This document shows, one piece after another, positions 12,933 through 22,493 of a DNA stretch of 64,000 nucleotides (position 1 is the stretch's first letter; every line of letters begins with the position of its first letter). The DNA comes from Neurospora tetraspora. Lineage: Eukaryota; Ascomycota; Sordariomycetes; Sordariales; Sordariaceae. Below the pieces are notes generated by a model. The model searched no databases, was not told the DNA's origin, and saw only the letters and a program-made list of their open reading frames with translations. Both the position numbers and the translations under genes were made by a program. The stretch spans positions 6,324,001 to 6,388,000 of the forward strand of contig NW_026944384.1 in the NCBI RefSeq assembly GCF_033439725.1. The letters run 5' to 3'.

Positions 12933-14054
12933 ATGTCTTCAGCAATGACCGCTGCGCTCAGACTGCAGACTGTCAACATGGGACGGATGCAAACCATCAG
13001 ACGGTGCATGACAAGTGGCGCATGTGCTTTTCCCGCCAGGAACAACACCATCACCAAGTCCTCGAGGTATGTTTTTCAGCATTGCGACGAGCAAATGAAA
13101 ATGTCACATTATGGCACGCCTGGCACGCCGTCATGGATCGCCATCAAATGCAATTATCCAATCTCAGAGGAACCTCGGCATGTGGAATCAAATACCCACC
13201 GCAATGACAACAACAGCCGGCCTGTGGTCATTGATAACACTGTCGACAACAACACTCACTCATGACAACGAAAACTATATGCAAACGACTGAATCGCAAA
13301 CACCATCGCTGACTCTGGATTCCCCATTCCGTCACTTTCTAGCTTCATCCCAGCCACAAACACGAACTGGATCCGGGCCCAACACACTGCTGCCGTTAAC
13401 GTCAACACCATGAGACCTCAAACCGAGTCGTCCACCACCGCCACAATGACTTCTTCCTCTACTCAAAAATCAAACGAGTCCTTCTCGACCACCGCCAAAA
13501 CAGAACAAATGGAAATCGACCACTTCCGCTCCATCCCCTGGGTCGCCAAGCACCTGTCGCAACCACACCTAATCATCAGCCAAGCCGACTCCCGCCGTCC
13601 CAAGCCCGGACACGGCGACACTCTGCTTTCGCACACCCTCAACAGCCAAGATGCCATATCCGCCTACATCACCATCATCCAGCAGCCCCAGCCCCAGTCG
13701 GGAGAAAGACTCGTAACAGAAATGCTCTCCTTCCTCACCCTCGGCTCCCAACTCAACGGCTGGCCCGGCGTCTGCCACGGCGGCATCGTCATGATGATTT
13801 TGGATGACGCGCAGGGGCAGCTGTTTACGCAGAACAAGAAGCAGAAGTTGATGAAGGATGTCCCGCTCATGACGGCCTATCTGAATCAGACGTTTCTTAA
13901 GCCTGTTAGGACGCCGTGCACGATCATGGTTAGGGCCAAGATTACCAAGGTCGAGGGACGCAAGCATTGGATTCAGGCGGTGATGTTGAGCGAGGAGGGG
14001 GAGGAACTGGCGAGGTGCGAGAGTATGTTTGTTATGTTGAAGAGTAATCTTTAG
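12933..14054 (+). CDS. PaaI/THEM4-like hotdog thioesterase, probably mitochondrial
   Basis: Two exons: 12933-13066 and 13343-14054, with a 276-nt intron (donor GTATGT, branch CTGAC, acceptor TAG). The split Ser codon is restored exactly; product about 281 residues. Exon 1 encodes an Arg-rich leader with no acidic residues over about 44 residues, as in mitochondrial targeting peptides. The hotdog core has the PaaI-type motif His-Gly-Gly-Ile-Val-Met-Met-Ile-Leu-Asp-Asp-Ala at the helix, preceded by Gly-Trp-Pro-Gly-Val-Cys. Predicted acyl-CoA thioesterase; substrate unknown. Met-5 (12945) is a possible alternative start. Confidence 0.8.
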
Positions 14055-14554
14055 ACGAGGAGGGGGGAGAGGAAGGAGGACTTGGTTGGAAGAGGGGGAA
14101 CGCATGGGGAGAGGGCAGGGGGGAGAAGGGAAGTTTAGACTGGAGGATACCCATAGACGGGGATAGATGGATAGAACATTGGGATAGACGGATTAGAATG
14201 GGGGCCTTGGATACGGTACCCCTGGTAGACTATAGACGGAGTTCAAAGGTATATTCATATTTGCATCAATCAATGGCACGTCCTCTTTGCTGACGGAGTT
14301 TGTGTTTGTCGGGCATATCACAGATACAGATAGACTTGTTGCGAACATAAACGTATTTTCTTTGTCAATACCACCCACTAACTGGACCGAAAAACTTCAC
14401 GTTCGTGTTACGCCTGGTTATTGTTAAGCACGATAGTCATGGCTCATTTACACATAGCGACGTCCTACTGTCACTCACCTCTACGCAGTCGAATCCAAGT
14501 CCCTCCTCGCCCACAAAGATACCAGCACTTCTCCCACATCATTAACCACACCCC
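14055..14554. other. Intergenic, 3' flank of PaaI-like gene
   Basis: Five hundred bases with no gene seen. It ends in C-rich sequence that is the 3' flank of the dehydrogenase remnant on the minus strand. Confidence 0.45.
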
Positions 14555-15126
14555 TCACTCCTCCTCCTTCGCAACCCTCACCACAACCTTCCCAACATGC
14601 CTCCCCTCCCACAGATACCCCAACGCCTCTTTAACCTCCTCCCCCACCCCCAAACCCAAAAACCCTATCAACAACCGGCCCCAAATCCACCTTCCTCTCC
14701 TCCAAAAACTCATTCAACGCCAACATCTCACTTTTATTCCCGCACAAAATCCCTTCCAGACTCGCCCTCTTCCCATCAAGTCCCATCAGCACCGCCGGGT
14801 TCCAGTCTGCCTCCAAACCTTCGAGGAAGCCGACCAGTGCGATCCGGCCGTCACCGAACTTGAGCCTGGCGATGTCGGAGGGGATGCTGGAGGGGCCGGT
14901 GTTGCTGATTACCACGTCTACGCCACGGCCGTTGGTGAGGGAGTGGGCTTGGGAGGCTTGGGAGGCTTGGGAGGGGTTGGTAAGGTATTCACAGATACGG
15001 ACAGTTCTAAAGTCCGTGATTTCTAAGCATCCCGCAAAGGCTCGGACTTATAGTCAGTCACTTGGCGCTCTCACGTTTCACAAGGCGTGGCGGGTCAGCG
15101 GGAGCGACGATGGCGTGATGTTGCAT
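14555..15126 (-). pseudogene. Remnant of a zinc-type alcohol dehydrogenase (MDR) gene
   Basis: Minus strand. A start codon at 15126 opens an MDR-like N-terminus (Met-Gln-His-His-Ala-Ile-Val) that stops after about 22 codons. The next recognisable coding sequence, from about 15005 down to 14640, corresponds to the cofactor-binding and C-terminal half: Gly-Val-Asp-Val-Val-Ile-Ser-Asn-Thr-Gly, then Gly-Arg-Ile-Ala-Leu-Val-Gly-Phe. Nearly all of the GroES-like catalytic domain is gone, so a large internal deletion is likely. A run of G near 14642-14655 shifts the frame before the final Glu-Glu-Val-Lys-Glu-Ala-Leu segment, which ends at 14555. The base composition is not AT-shifted, so RIP did not cause this. 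Alternative: a processed short protein, which I think unlikely. Confidence 0.65.
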
Positions 15127-15377
15127 GTTCCCTCCAAGTCCTGGTCAGTCCTTTTAAGCCCAAGACAAATATCACCAGAAAAGGCATATCGCGATAAGAA
15201 TACGCTGTTGGAAGCAACTTTTGACGGGTGTTGATGGGATGCATGAGTGGCGTATGATTGAGGAACTGTGTTGGGTAGAACAAGGCTAATGACGACGACA
15301 TCGAAGACCGCAGTGGTCCATGCAAAACTAGGAGTGATTGTGTTCTTGCACAGTAAGCCGATTATAACCTCCGGGGT

Positions 15378-15624
15378 TCAATTACTTGGGACTGTTTTCT
15401 AGATTCCCTCAGTTAGTTAATGCATGGACGAGAGAGACGAGATAAGGGGAGAGAGGAGACGCAAGCAAGGGAAACTCACACACTGTAGCACGAATCTCAT
15501 TATAGCTGGCTAATCTATTTTGCTCTTCACTTTTCATTAAAGACAAATCGTCCGCCTCCCATTTTCCAGCCATTATATGCTTTTTGATCCCGACAGGCAG
15601 TTTTGCCTTTTGCTCGTCACTCAT
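15378..15624 (-). CDS. Possible short protein directly downstream of nicotianamine synthase
   Basis: A start codon at 15624 lies 22 nt after the nicotianamine synthase stop on the same strand. It opens 48 codons (Met-Ser-Asp-Glu-Gln-Lys-Ala-Lys, later Gly-Ile-Lys-Lys-His-Ile) before a GTGAGT donor at 15479. A CTAAC branch and two possible acceptors (15399, 15392) lie about 80 nt on; either gives a product of 48-52 residues. The peptide is charged and plausible but matches nothing I know. It may be only the 3' UTR of nicotianamine synthase, or the second cistron of a shared transcript. Confidence 0.3.
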
Positions 15625-15646
15625 GCCTTGTCATCCTCGCCTAGGA

Positions 15647-16694
15647 CTACTCTCTAACCCTAGCAACAACCACACTATTAACCACATCCGTATACGGATG
15701 CACCACCGCGCACGGCTCCAGCACCTCCAGTAGCCTCTCCGTATTCACGCTCACCTCCGGGTACAAACACGTCCTCAGGCCCCACGCGCTCCTGATCACC
15801 AGCAGAGCACCAGGCCTCATGGTCCTAACTACATTGAGAAAGATCTCCTCCTTATCCTCCTGCGAAAGCCCGACCAGCGCAGCGACGTACACCACGTCTG
15901 AATCAGCGAGGCTGATGGACGAAGAGCCGGCTTCGCCGCAGAAGAACTCCATTTCCTCGCCCCAGGGTCCGAGGACGGCGTTGAGGTGCAAGGAGGTGGC
16001 GATGGCGCTGGGGGACATGTCGATGTTGGTGATTGTGGGGGTGTTGTCGGAGGTCTGCCGGATTTCATCGAGGAGACACCAGGAGGTGAGAGGGAGGGGG
16101 CCGGAACCGATGAAGGTGATTTTCTTGAGTTCAGTGGTGGGCATGGCGGCGCGGATGGCGGAGAGTTCGAGGCGCGCTAGATCGACGTAGTTATGGAAGT
16201 AGGGAAAGTCGATTTGGAGAGCTTTGAGGACTGCGTCGGAGCCTTGGTTGGCGAAGGACAAGGCATGCTCAGCCCAGTGGTTCTCGAGACAGCATTCGGC
16301 TTCGGAGCAGATGGTGCGTAGGGAGGGGAGCATTTGTTGGAGGCCGGGGAAGTTGAGGATCTGGAGATGTTAGTGGGGAACTCGCTTGGGGGTTCTTGAG
16401 AAACCATACCTGCTGGATAACGCTTGGGGGATGGATTTGAACGCATGTGTGGACGAGGTTTCCCAACAGCCGGTTGATCTCCTTTCCTGGTCGGTAGTTT
16501 GATAGCTTCTTCAGCTGTTCGTGCGTATCGAGAATGGTCAAGGCAACCATTTGAGCCTTGGTGATCTTTGCGTTGGCCATGATGTCTACTTGTTCGACGA
16601 GGGTATCGAGATTTTGCGGGTTTGTGTCGGCGAGGTAGTGAACGGACTGGTTTTTTGGAGAACCAAGCCCGAGAACTGAGAGAAGTGCAGGCAT
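15647..16694 (-). CDS. Nicotianamine synthase
   Basis: Two exons: 16410-16694 and 15647-16360, with a 49-nt intron (donor GTATGG, branch CTAAC, acceptor CAG), phase 0. Product 332 residues, the usual size for the family. The hallmark Phe-Ile-Gly-Ser-Gly-Pro-Leu-Pro-Leu-Thr-Ser is at about residues 178-188, followed by Asn-Ile-Asp-Met-Ser-Pro-Ser-Ala, which corresponds to the S-adenosylmethionine pocket. The enzyme condenses aminobutyrate units from S-adenosylmethionine into nicotianamine, a cytosolic chelator of iron, zinc, nickel and copper. A functional enzyme is known from Neurospora crassa. Its promoter faces the ATP-grasp gene 2 kb away. The neighbourhood suggests possible joint use, but that is inference. 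Confidence 0.93.
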
Positions 16695-18734
16695 TTTAAA
16701 GGAGCCGAAGGCCGTACTAGTGACGTCTGGCTAGAAGCAGTGAATGGTGACGCGCTCGAAAAGGTTGATGGACCACGGCCAGCGAGGTTCTCGTTCGGTG
16801 TTGGACTGGGACGATTGCTATGGGACGATGCGCAAGGCTGAGTTCGAGCCGTTCTGTTGACACCGCCTCGTAGTCTGAGAAGGGATGATTGAGCGGTCGT
16901 AGGGCTGGCTGGGATTAGATCGAAGCGTGAAGGGTATCGAACAGTCGTCAGGGTCCCGTCCAGCCCAGCGAGGGGATGCAGCTCAGTAAAGTAGGGGACC
17001 AGACGGTCGGACAGATTGACCAAGTGGAAATCATCTGCAAATCATTGGGTTAGCACGACGATGGAAAATGGCACCTTGATTGCAGGAAGAGGATACTCTG
17101 GATACTTACTTTGCGGTTGCCCACAGCTTAAACTCGGAAGCGATGAAAGAGAGTGGACATTCTGACAAGGGCGCACATCGACAGCCGCCAATGTCGAGGC
17201 CGCGAGAACCTTGATGGCAGCGGAAATGTTACCCAACCTGCCAGTAGCCTTCAGCCTTCCGTCGCTCACGACTCCAAGGTTTGACTTTGGAATTGGTGCC
17301 TGACCAATTCATCATTCCTATTGAAGACTTGGGTTTTTCCATTGTGCTGACGTTGAGCCACTTTCAAGAGTCAGATCAGTATTCAGCACCCGTCAAAGTG
17401 GAATTGTTGCAGCATCCTCTCCACGTCGCATCCGCATCGCGCGCGTGTGGGATTGAGGGCATTACAATCATAGTTAAAGAAGTATATAGCATGGAGTTGC
17501 CGCGGATTAATTGACATTGGAAAAGTGGACAGTCATCTCGAGATTGACGGGATGCGAACAAGTCACGACGTGGAAGAATTAGTTTGTTGCGGGAGGAAGA
17601 AGGAGCGAGGAGAAAGTTGGCCATCAAGGTCCTCATGGTGACGGAAGACGCAAGGGCCCCACCTCCGCTCCTTCCTTTCCCAAATTGGCCAAGCTGATTG
17701 GTCTGTGGGGTTTTCGTGGGTTAGCGCCTGCCAAGCCATCTTATCAGATTGTCGCAATTTGAGGCCACTGCTCGACCATCAAGGTTCTCGTTTGCCGCTG
17801 TTTGTCCTCTCCTTCTCTCTTCTCTCCTTGGCCATCACTCTGCGACACTTTGAGTACGGCAACACGAGACATTTCACAATTCGCCATAAGCGAGACATGT
17901 TGACCGACACTTGTTCTTTTCCACGGTTACACCTGCTGCTTTTGTGTCTTGAGGGTTACCTGTGCTACTCGGGGCTGCCTTGGCCGCCTCTCCTGGTATC
18001 GAATCATGTTCATTCACTGAAAGACAAGAGTCACCAAGATGTCAAAGTGGACAGCCATTATTGGCTCTCAAAGTAGTTGATCTAGCTGATGTCCATTGCA
18101 CGACAGCTCATTGTATTCCACTACCCGAACCGAGATCGAGACCCGCGACACCCGCAGGACCTGGAAGGGGATGAGGTCAATCTCAAGCCTCGACAGTGAC
18201 CATGATCACCCGGGAAGAATCCAGGGACCATGTTGATAAAAACAGTCAGAGGGAAAGGATGGTTCCCCTTGGCCCTCAGGGTTCTCAATACTGCTCACTG
18301 GAAACTGTTATCAGTGTCTTGCGTCACCGGCTAATCTCCTTCCCGCTTCTCCTGTCCCGTCTTTTTTTGTTGAGGCGGTTTTCGTCCGAACTTCAAGTCT
18401 TATCAACTCCCTTCACTTGGCCAAATACCAGACCTATCCATTTTGTTCTGCACACTCATTTGCCTTCGTTTTTTCCTGTTTTTCTGCCAATCAAATACCC
18501 ACCGCTCTAACGCGCAACCACTTCTTCCCGTCCCTCAACTGTCGCTGTTTTCAGACTCCCTTCTCAAGCACAACTCACAAAATCGCCACCGCGCAATCAG
18601 AAAGGTAGCTCACCGCCAACAACCAACAGACAAACAGCCACAAATCTAGTCGGCCTTTCTGTTCAAGAGCTCTCGTCGAGTTAACACCATCTTCAGTGCG
18701 CGCGCGCCCTTGACGCATCAATAACGACGGCGCA
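16695..18734. other. Divergent promoter region between nicotianamine synthase and ATP-grasp gene
   Basis: Two kilobases without a convincing gene. Several frames of 60-125 codons exist but lack bias and domains. Pyrimidine-rich tracts from about 18300 to 18600 resemble the leader of the ATP-grasp gene. Because both flanking genes start here, this holds both promoters and could serve as a shared control region. Confidence 0.5.
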
Positions 18735-20970
18735 ATGGCTCAGGTTGGCGGATTTGCGGGACTTCCGCCCTTCAGCCCCTCTACAGCTTTCGCGTCCTCA
18801 CTTTTGGGAACCCAGAATGGTTCGTTTGAATCCTACCTTCCTGAACATCCATCACTCGCACTTGCCCCACCTTCCTGTCCAAGTCTCGAGCATCGCGCAA
18901 TATATAATACTGACTCGGACCCCCCCAGATGGCCAAAACCGTTCCTTGTTTCTGGACACGGTCGACATCGGCAGGCTCTACATTGCCGTGAATGTGGTTA
19001 TCTTTCCGCCAGTCCCTCGGTTTTCACCCCCTTCTCACACCAGTATCACAAATGGTGTCTCCAAGGATACTCCAAACGGAATCAACGGTCATGGAGAGGA
19101 CGAGAACAGACGTCCCCGTACTCCCACCCAGTTCGACATCTTCCTCAGAGGACTCGACGAGATAGGCTTCGGGTCGCCCAAGTTATCCGATACAAATATT
19201 TCAGTCTTCACCTTGATCTTCCCCAAGACCTCTGGCCATGTAATCCGCGACGACTTCCTTCAGCTCCGCCTTCAGGACAGCCCCATTCCGGTCATCCGGA
19301 TCTATCATCGTTTGCGCGTCCTCCATTATCACAATGGTATCAGGGAAGCCGACTTCAACGCCGATCAATGCATAGGTTCCTTGGTCAAGAATGCCGGTGG
19401 CATTATCCAGTGGGGAGAGGTATCCAGCTACAGTGCCATCTCTCAACTCCAGAGATACCGCGCCAAAATTACTCAGGAGCTCATTTACAGATTCAACGGC
19501 GTGTCTATGCTATCGCCCACACCCATCGAGTCCAAGACCGTGGCCCTCATCCGTGGCCGTCCCAACCTTATGACCGGCGGGCCCGTTTACGCTGCTGCCA
19601 AGGCGCTTGGTTTGAAGCTGGTCATCATAGACGAACCCGGTCACTGGCTCGAGGCCGACACTGAGGAGAACCGCAACATCCGCGAGGCCTTTCTCACAAC
19701 CGACATGACCGAAGACGACACCGTGGTTGATCGTATCATCGCCTCGATCAAGAGCTACGATCATCCCATTCACGGCATCTTTACCCTGTCCGATAACTTC
19801 TTTGTCGCAGTCGCCAAAGTAGCCGAAACCCTTGGTCTTCCTTGTGGCCCTGTCTCCGCCTTCGAGACAGCCGTCGACAAATACAAGTCTCGCATGCTGC
19901 AAGACTCACCGGGACACACCGCCCGCGTCACCAGCGTTGCTGAACTCGAGGCCCTCCTCGCCGCCCCCAAAGACGGCTCCATCCCTTTCTTCACACCAAA
20001 ATTCCCCGTCATCGTCAAGCCCACCAAGGGTTGGTCATCAGAGTGCGTCTCCAAGGTCAGGAAACCGAGACACCTGGCCCGGGCCGTCGAGAAAGCGACC
20101 GCCCGTCATGGCTCCGCCGCAGTCATTGAGCCCTTCTTTGACGGCCCCGAAATTGACGTCAACTTTGTGCTTTTGGACGGTGAGATCCTCTTCTGCGAGA
20201 TAGCCGACGAGCCCCCCTGCGAGGCCGATTCTGCCAAGGCCAAAGTCAGCGACACCTTCTCCCCTGTTGCTCTCACCCTTCCTTCTTCCTTGCCTGAAGA
20301 CGAACAGGAGATGGTCCGCGACACGCTGCACAAAATCCTGCTGAAGATAGGCTTCACAACGGGAATTTTCCACCTTGAGGCCAGGGTGGTGAACTCGAAG
20401 GCTGAGTACTGCATTGGTCCCGGTTTCGAGATGTTGACTCTCAAGCACAAAGACCGTATGCCGACGGAGAAGGCGGAGTGCAAGCTCATTGAGATCAACG
20501 CTCGTCCGCCCGGCTACCGCGTCTCGGTCCCCTCACGCCATACATACGGTGTCGACTACTTTGCCGTGCGCATGCTGGCCGCTGTTGACGACAAGGAGCG
20601 CCTGCGTGAAGTAGCCAAGCCCTTCGGCCACGTCGAGAGCCCGAGCTACCGCACCCCCGGCGCACAATACTGGTCTAGACTGGTTTACATCCCCGTCCCA
20701 AAAGATGGCATTGTCAAGTGGAAAGAGCATGAGGAACTTGGCTTGATCAGCCCGTCTGAAGATCTCAAGTTGCGCCGTCCAGATCTTGCGGAACATATTG
20801 TTCTGGCCGTCGACTACTACAAGGATGGCGACAAGGTTATCAAGTTCACGGATGGTGCCAGGACTTATCTGGGCCATATCCTGGTGAAGCACACGTACGA
20901 TCGCGACGAGGCGATCACAATTGGCAACGAGGTGCTCCAGGAGTACTTTGTCAATATTCATGACGGCTAG
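18735..20970 (+). CDS. ATP-grasp superfamily ligase
   Basis: Exon 1 18735-18819 and exon 2 18929-20970, product about 708 residues. The 109-nt intron uses a GTTCGT donor, CTGAC branch and CAG acceptor; without it the only good start codon is out of frame with the long frame. The C-terminal two thirds show the ATP-grasp fold: Phe-Pro-Val-Ile-Val-Lys-Pro (about residue 387, ATP lysine), Glu-Ile-Asp-Val-Asn-Phe-Val-Leu, and the metal-binding Leu-Ile-Glu-Ile-Asn-Ala-Arg-Pro-Pro-Gly (about residue 548). It resembles carnosine synthase-type ligases that join a carboxylate to an amine via an acyl phosphate. Substrates unknown. Codon use is strongly C-ending. Head-to-head with nicotianamine synthase. 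Confidence 0.85.
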
Positions 20971-22346
20971 TTTGCTGAGCATACTTTGGCAATTCTGCTG
21001 GCTTGTCTAGAACTTCGAGGGGGATATCTAGGGAGTGGCATCCCTGTTGAGCGTGGCGTTCCTTGTTTACAAGGACTGAGCATCATCTTTGGCACGGTGG
21101 TGTCTCTTCTGGCTCTACTTGCAGCAGAACCAGAGACATAATAGGGGGTGGCGTCCCACGGATTCAATCATCTGCTCCTACCTTGGCCTTGAACCTCTAC
21201 ATCCAACAAGGATTGAGCTCGTCAACTTGGCAGGGTGACTTCTCGGTACCTCTACTGAATCCCAGCACTCAGGATTCAGCATTCAGCAGGGCGTGGCACC
21301 CCATGATTAGCTCTACTCTCCTTCGAACGCTTTTACAAATTCCACTGGTAGTTCCAGGCGTTATGTTCAGCGTTGGCCTTATCTTGCTTCACTTTGCTTT
21401 TTGTATGTTTCCTTCTTCGAATCTGCTTTACGGTTCGTAATTTCTCTTTCTTTAGGTCTTTCTCGGAGGATATCATGGCATCGGATTGGCGTTAGGAGGA
21501 CATGGAAGCTCAGTCACCTTAAAGTTGAGGTTGATGAGGGCGGGAATGGAGTTACCGGGCAGGGCGGACATGTCAGATGAAGGTTTAGATCTTCTACAAC
21601 TCGAAAGAGATCTCTGTTAAAAGCCAATTTTCTCCTTTCATAAATCGCCAGCCTTTATCTCAGTATTTGTGTAATAACGCTCGTTATTACATAGGGAAAT
21701 GATTGATGTAGTTGGTCGACGTTGTCGCTTGACTTGTCAAGCGGGTGAGGTGCCGAGTAAGTGATGCGATCCTAACTCAAGCGAGCTAGGATTAGCTGTA
21801 GATACGATAGTGCAATAGCATTATCCCCTGTAAATTCCAGTTTTACTCCGTCCATGCAGCTCCCGTCCTGGGGAGTGACCACGGCAGCGAGGGAAAAGAA
21901 GGAAAATTGTGGCATGGTAAAAGAGAAGCGTGAATCAAAAAGAAGCCAAGAGCAACGAAAACGAAAATGAGTAGATACGGAGGCCATAAGGACCCTCTGA
22001 GAACGCTCCGTCATTGAGTGTCGAGTGATGAATGTTGAAGGAAAGCTGGAATTGTGAAAGGGGACGGAGACGAATGGAGTGCTGCACTGAAGTGGTCTGT
22101 GCGGCTGCATGCCAAACGGATTACAGGGTTAGGGCTCACACCCATGACAGCTTCTTCAGGGCCCGGATCTCGGATGAGGTCCCTGAGACAGAAGAAAGGC
22201 GACCCCGGCACGGAAATCTTCCCTCGAAAGCTTATTTTTTTCAAGCTACAAGCTCTTAACATTTGATAGCTCATGCAAAGAACCTCCATACCTTTTGTCG
22301 TTTCTCACATTGTAAATACGATGACCGTCCCCTATCTCTCCCTCAA
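20971..22346. other. Intergenic region holding a dispersed repeat copy
   Basis: No gene is seen. The part 21284-21695 is repeated in inverted orientation near 32 kb (separate entry). Before it, short motifs of the form GGNGTGGCNNCCC recur near 21032, 21152 and 21289. From 21700 to 22346 the sequence has ordinary composition and only short, unbiased frames. Confidence 0.5.
21284..21695 (+). repeat. Dispersed repeat, copy 1
   Basis: About 410 bp that align end to end with the reverse complement of 32010-32456. Shared landmarks in order are a GTGGCNCCCCATG-like start, a GTTGGCCTTATCTTGCTT block, a TCGGAGGAcATGGCATC block, AAAGTTGAGGTTGA, GGGCAGGGCGGACA and TTTAGATCTTCTACA. It ends in a TGTAATAACG hairpin (21671-21691). 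No coding capacity is evident; it may be a non-autonomous transposon or a solo terminal repeat. Confidence 0.7.
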
Positions 22347-22348
22347 TA

Positions 22349-22493
22349 CTCGTCGGTTAGGTGCACGCACTGGCCACAGCCATATGAGGCCACCCTTTGG
22401 GGGCCCGCTTACAGCTAGCCAACCGATTCTTATCGTCCTTTTAAAAGTCGGGATTTTTATATATAACGTCCAAGCTTCATAACGGTATAGAAT
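22349..22493 (+). repeat. Left terminal inverted repeat of the Fot1-like element
   Basis: Matches the reverse complement of 25711-25835 over its length, including the outer CTCGTCGGTTAGGT, the CTTACA-AGCCAACCGA block and GTCGGGATTTTTATAT. It has about 20 bp extra (around 22365-22390) compared with the right copy. Confidence 0.8.
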
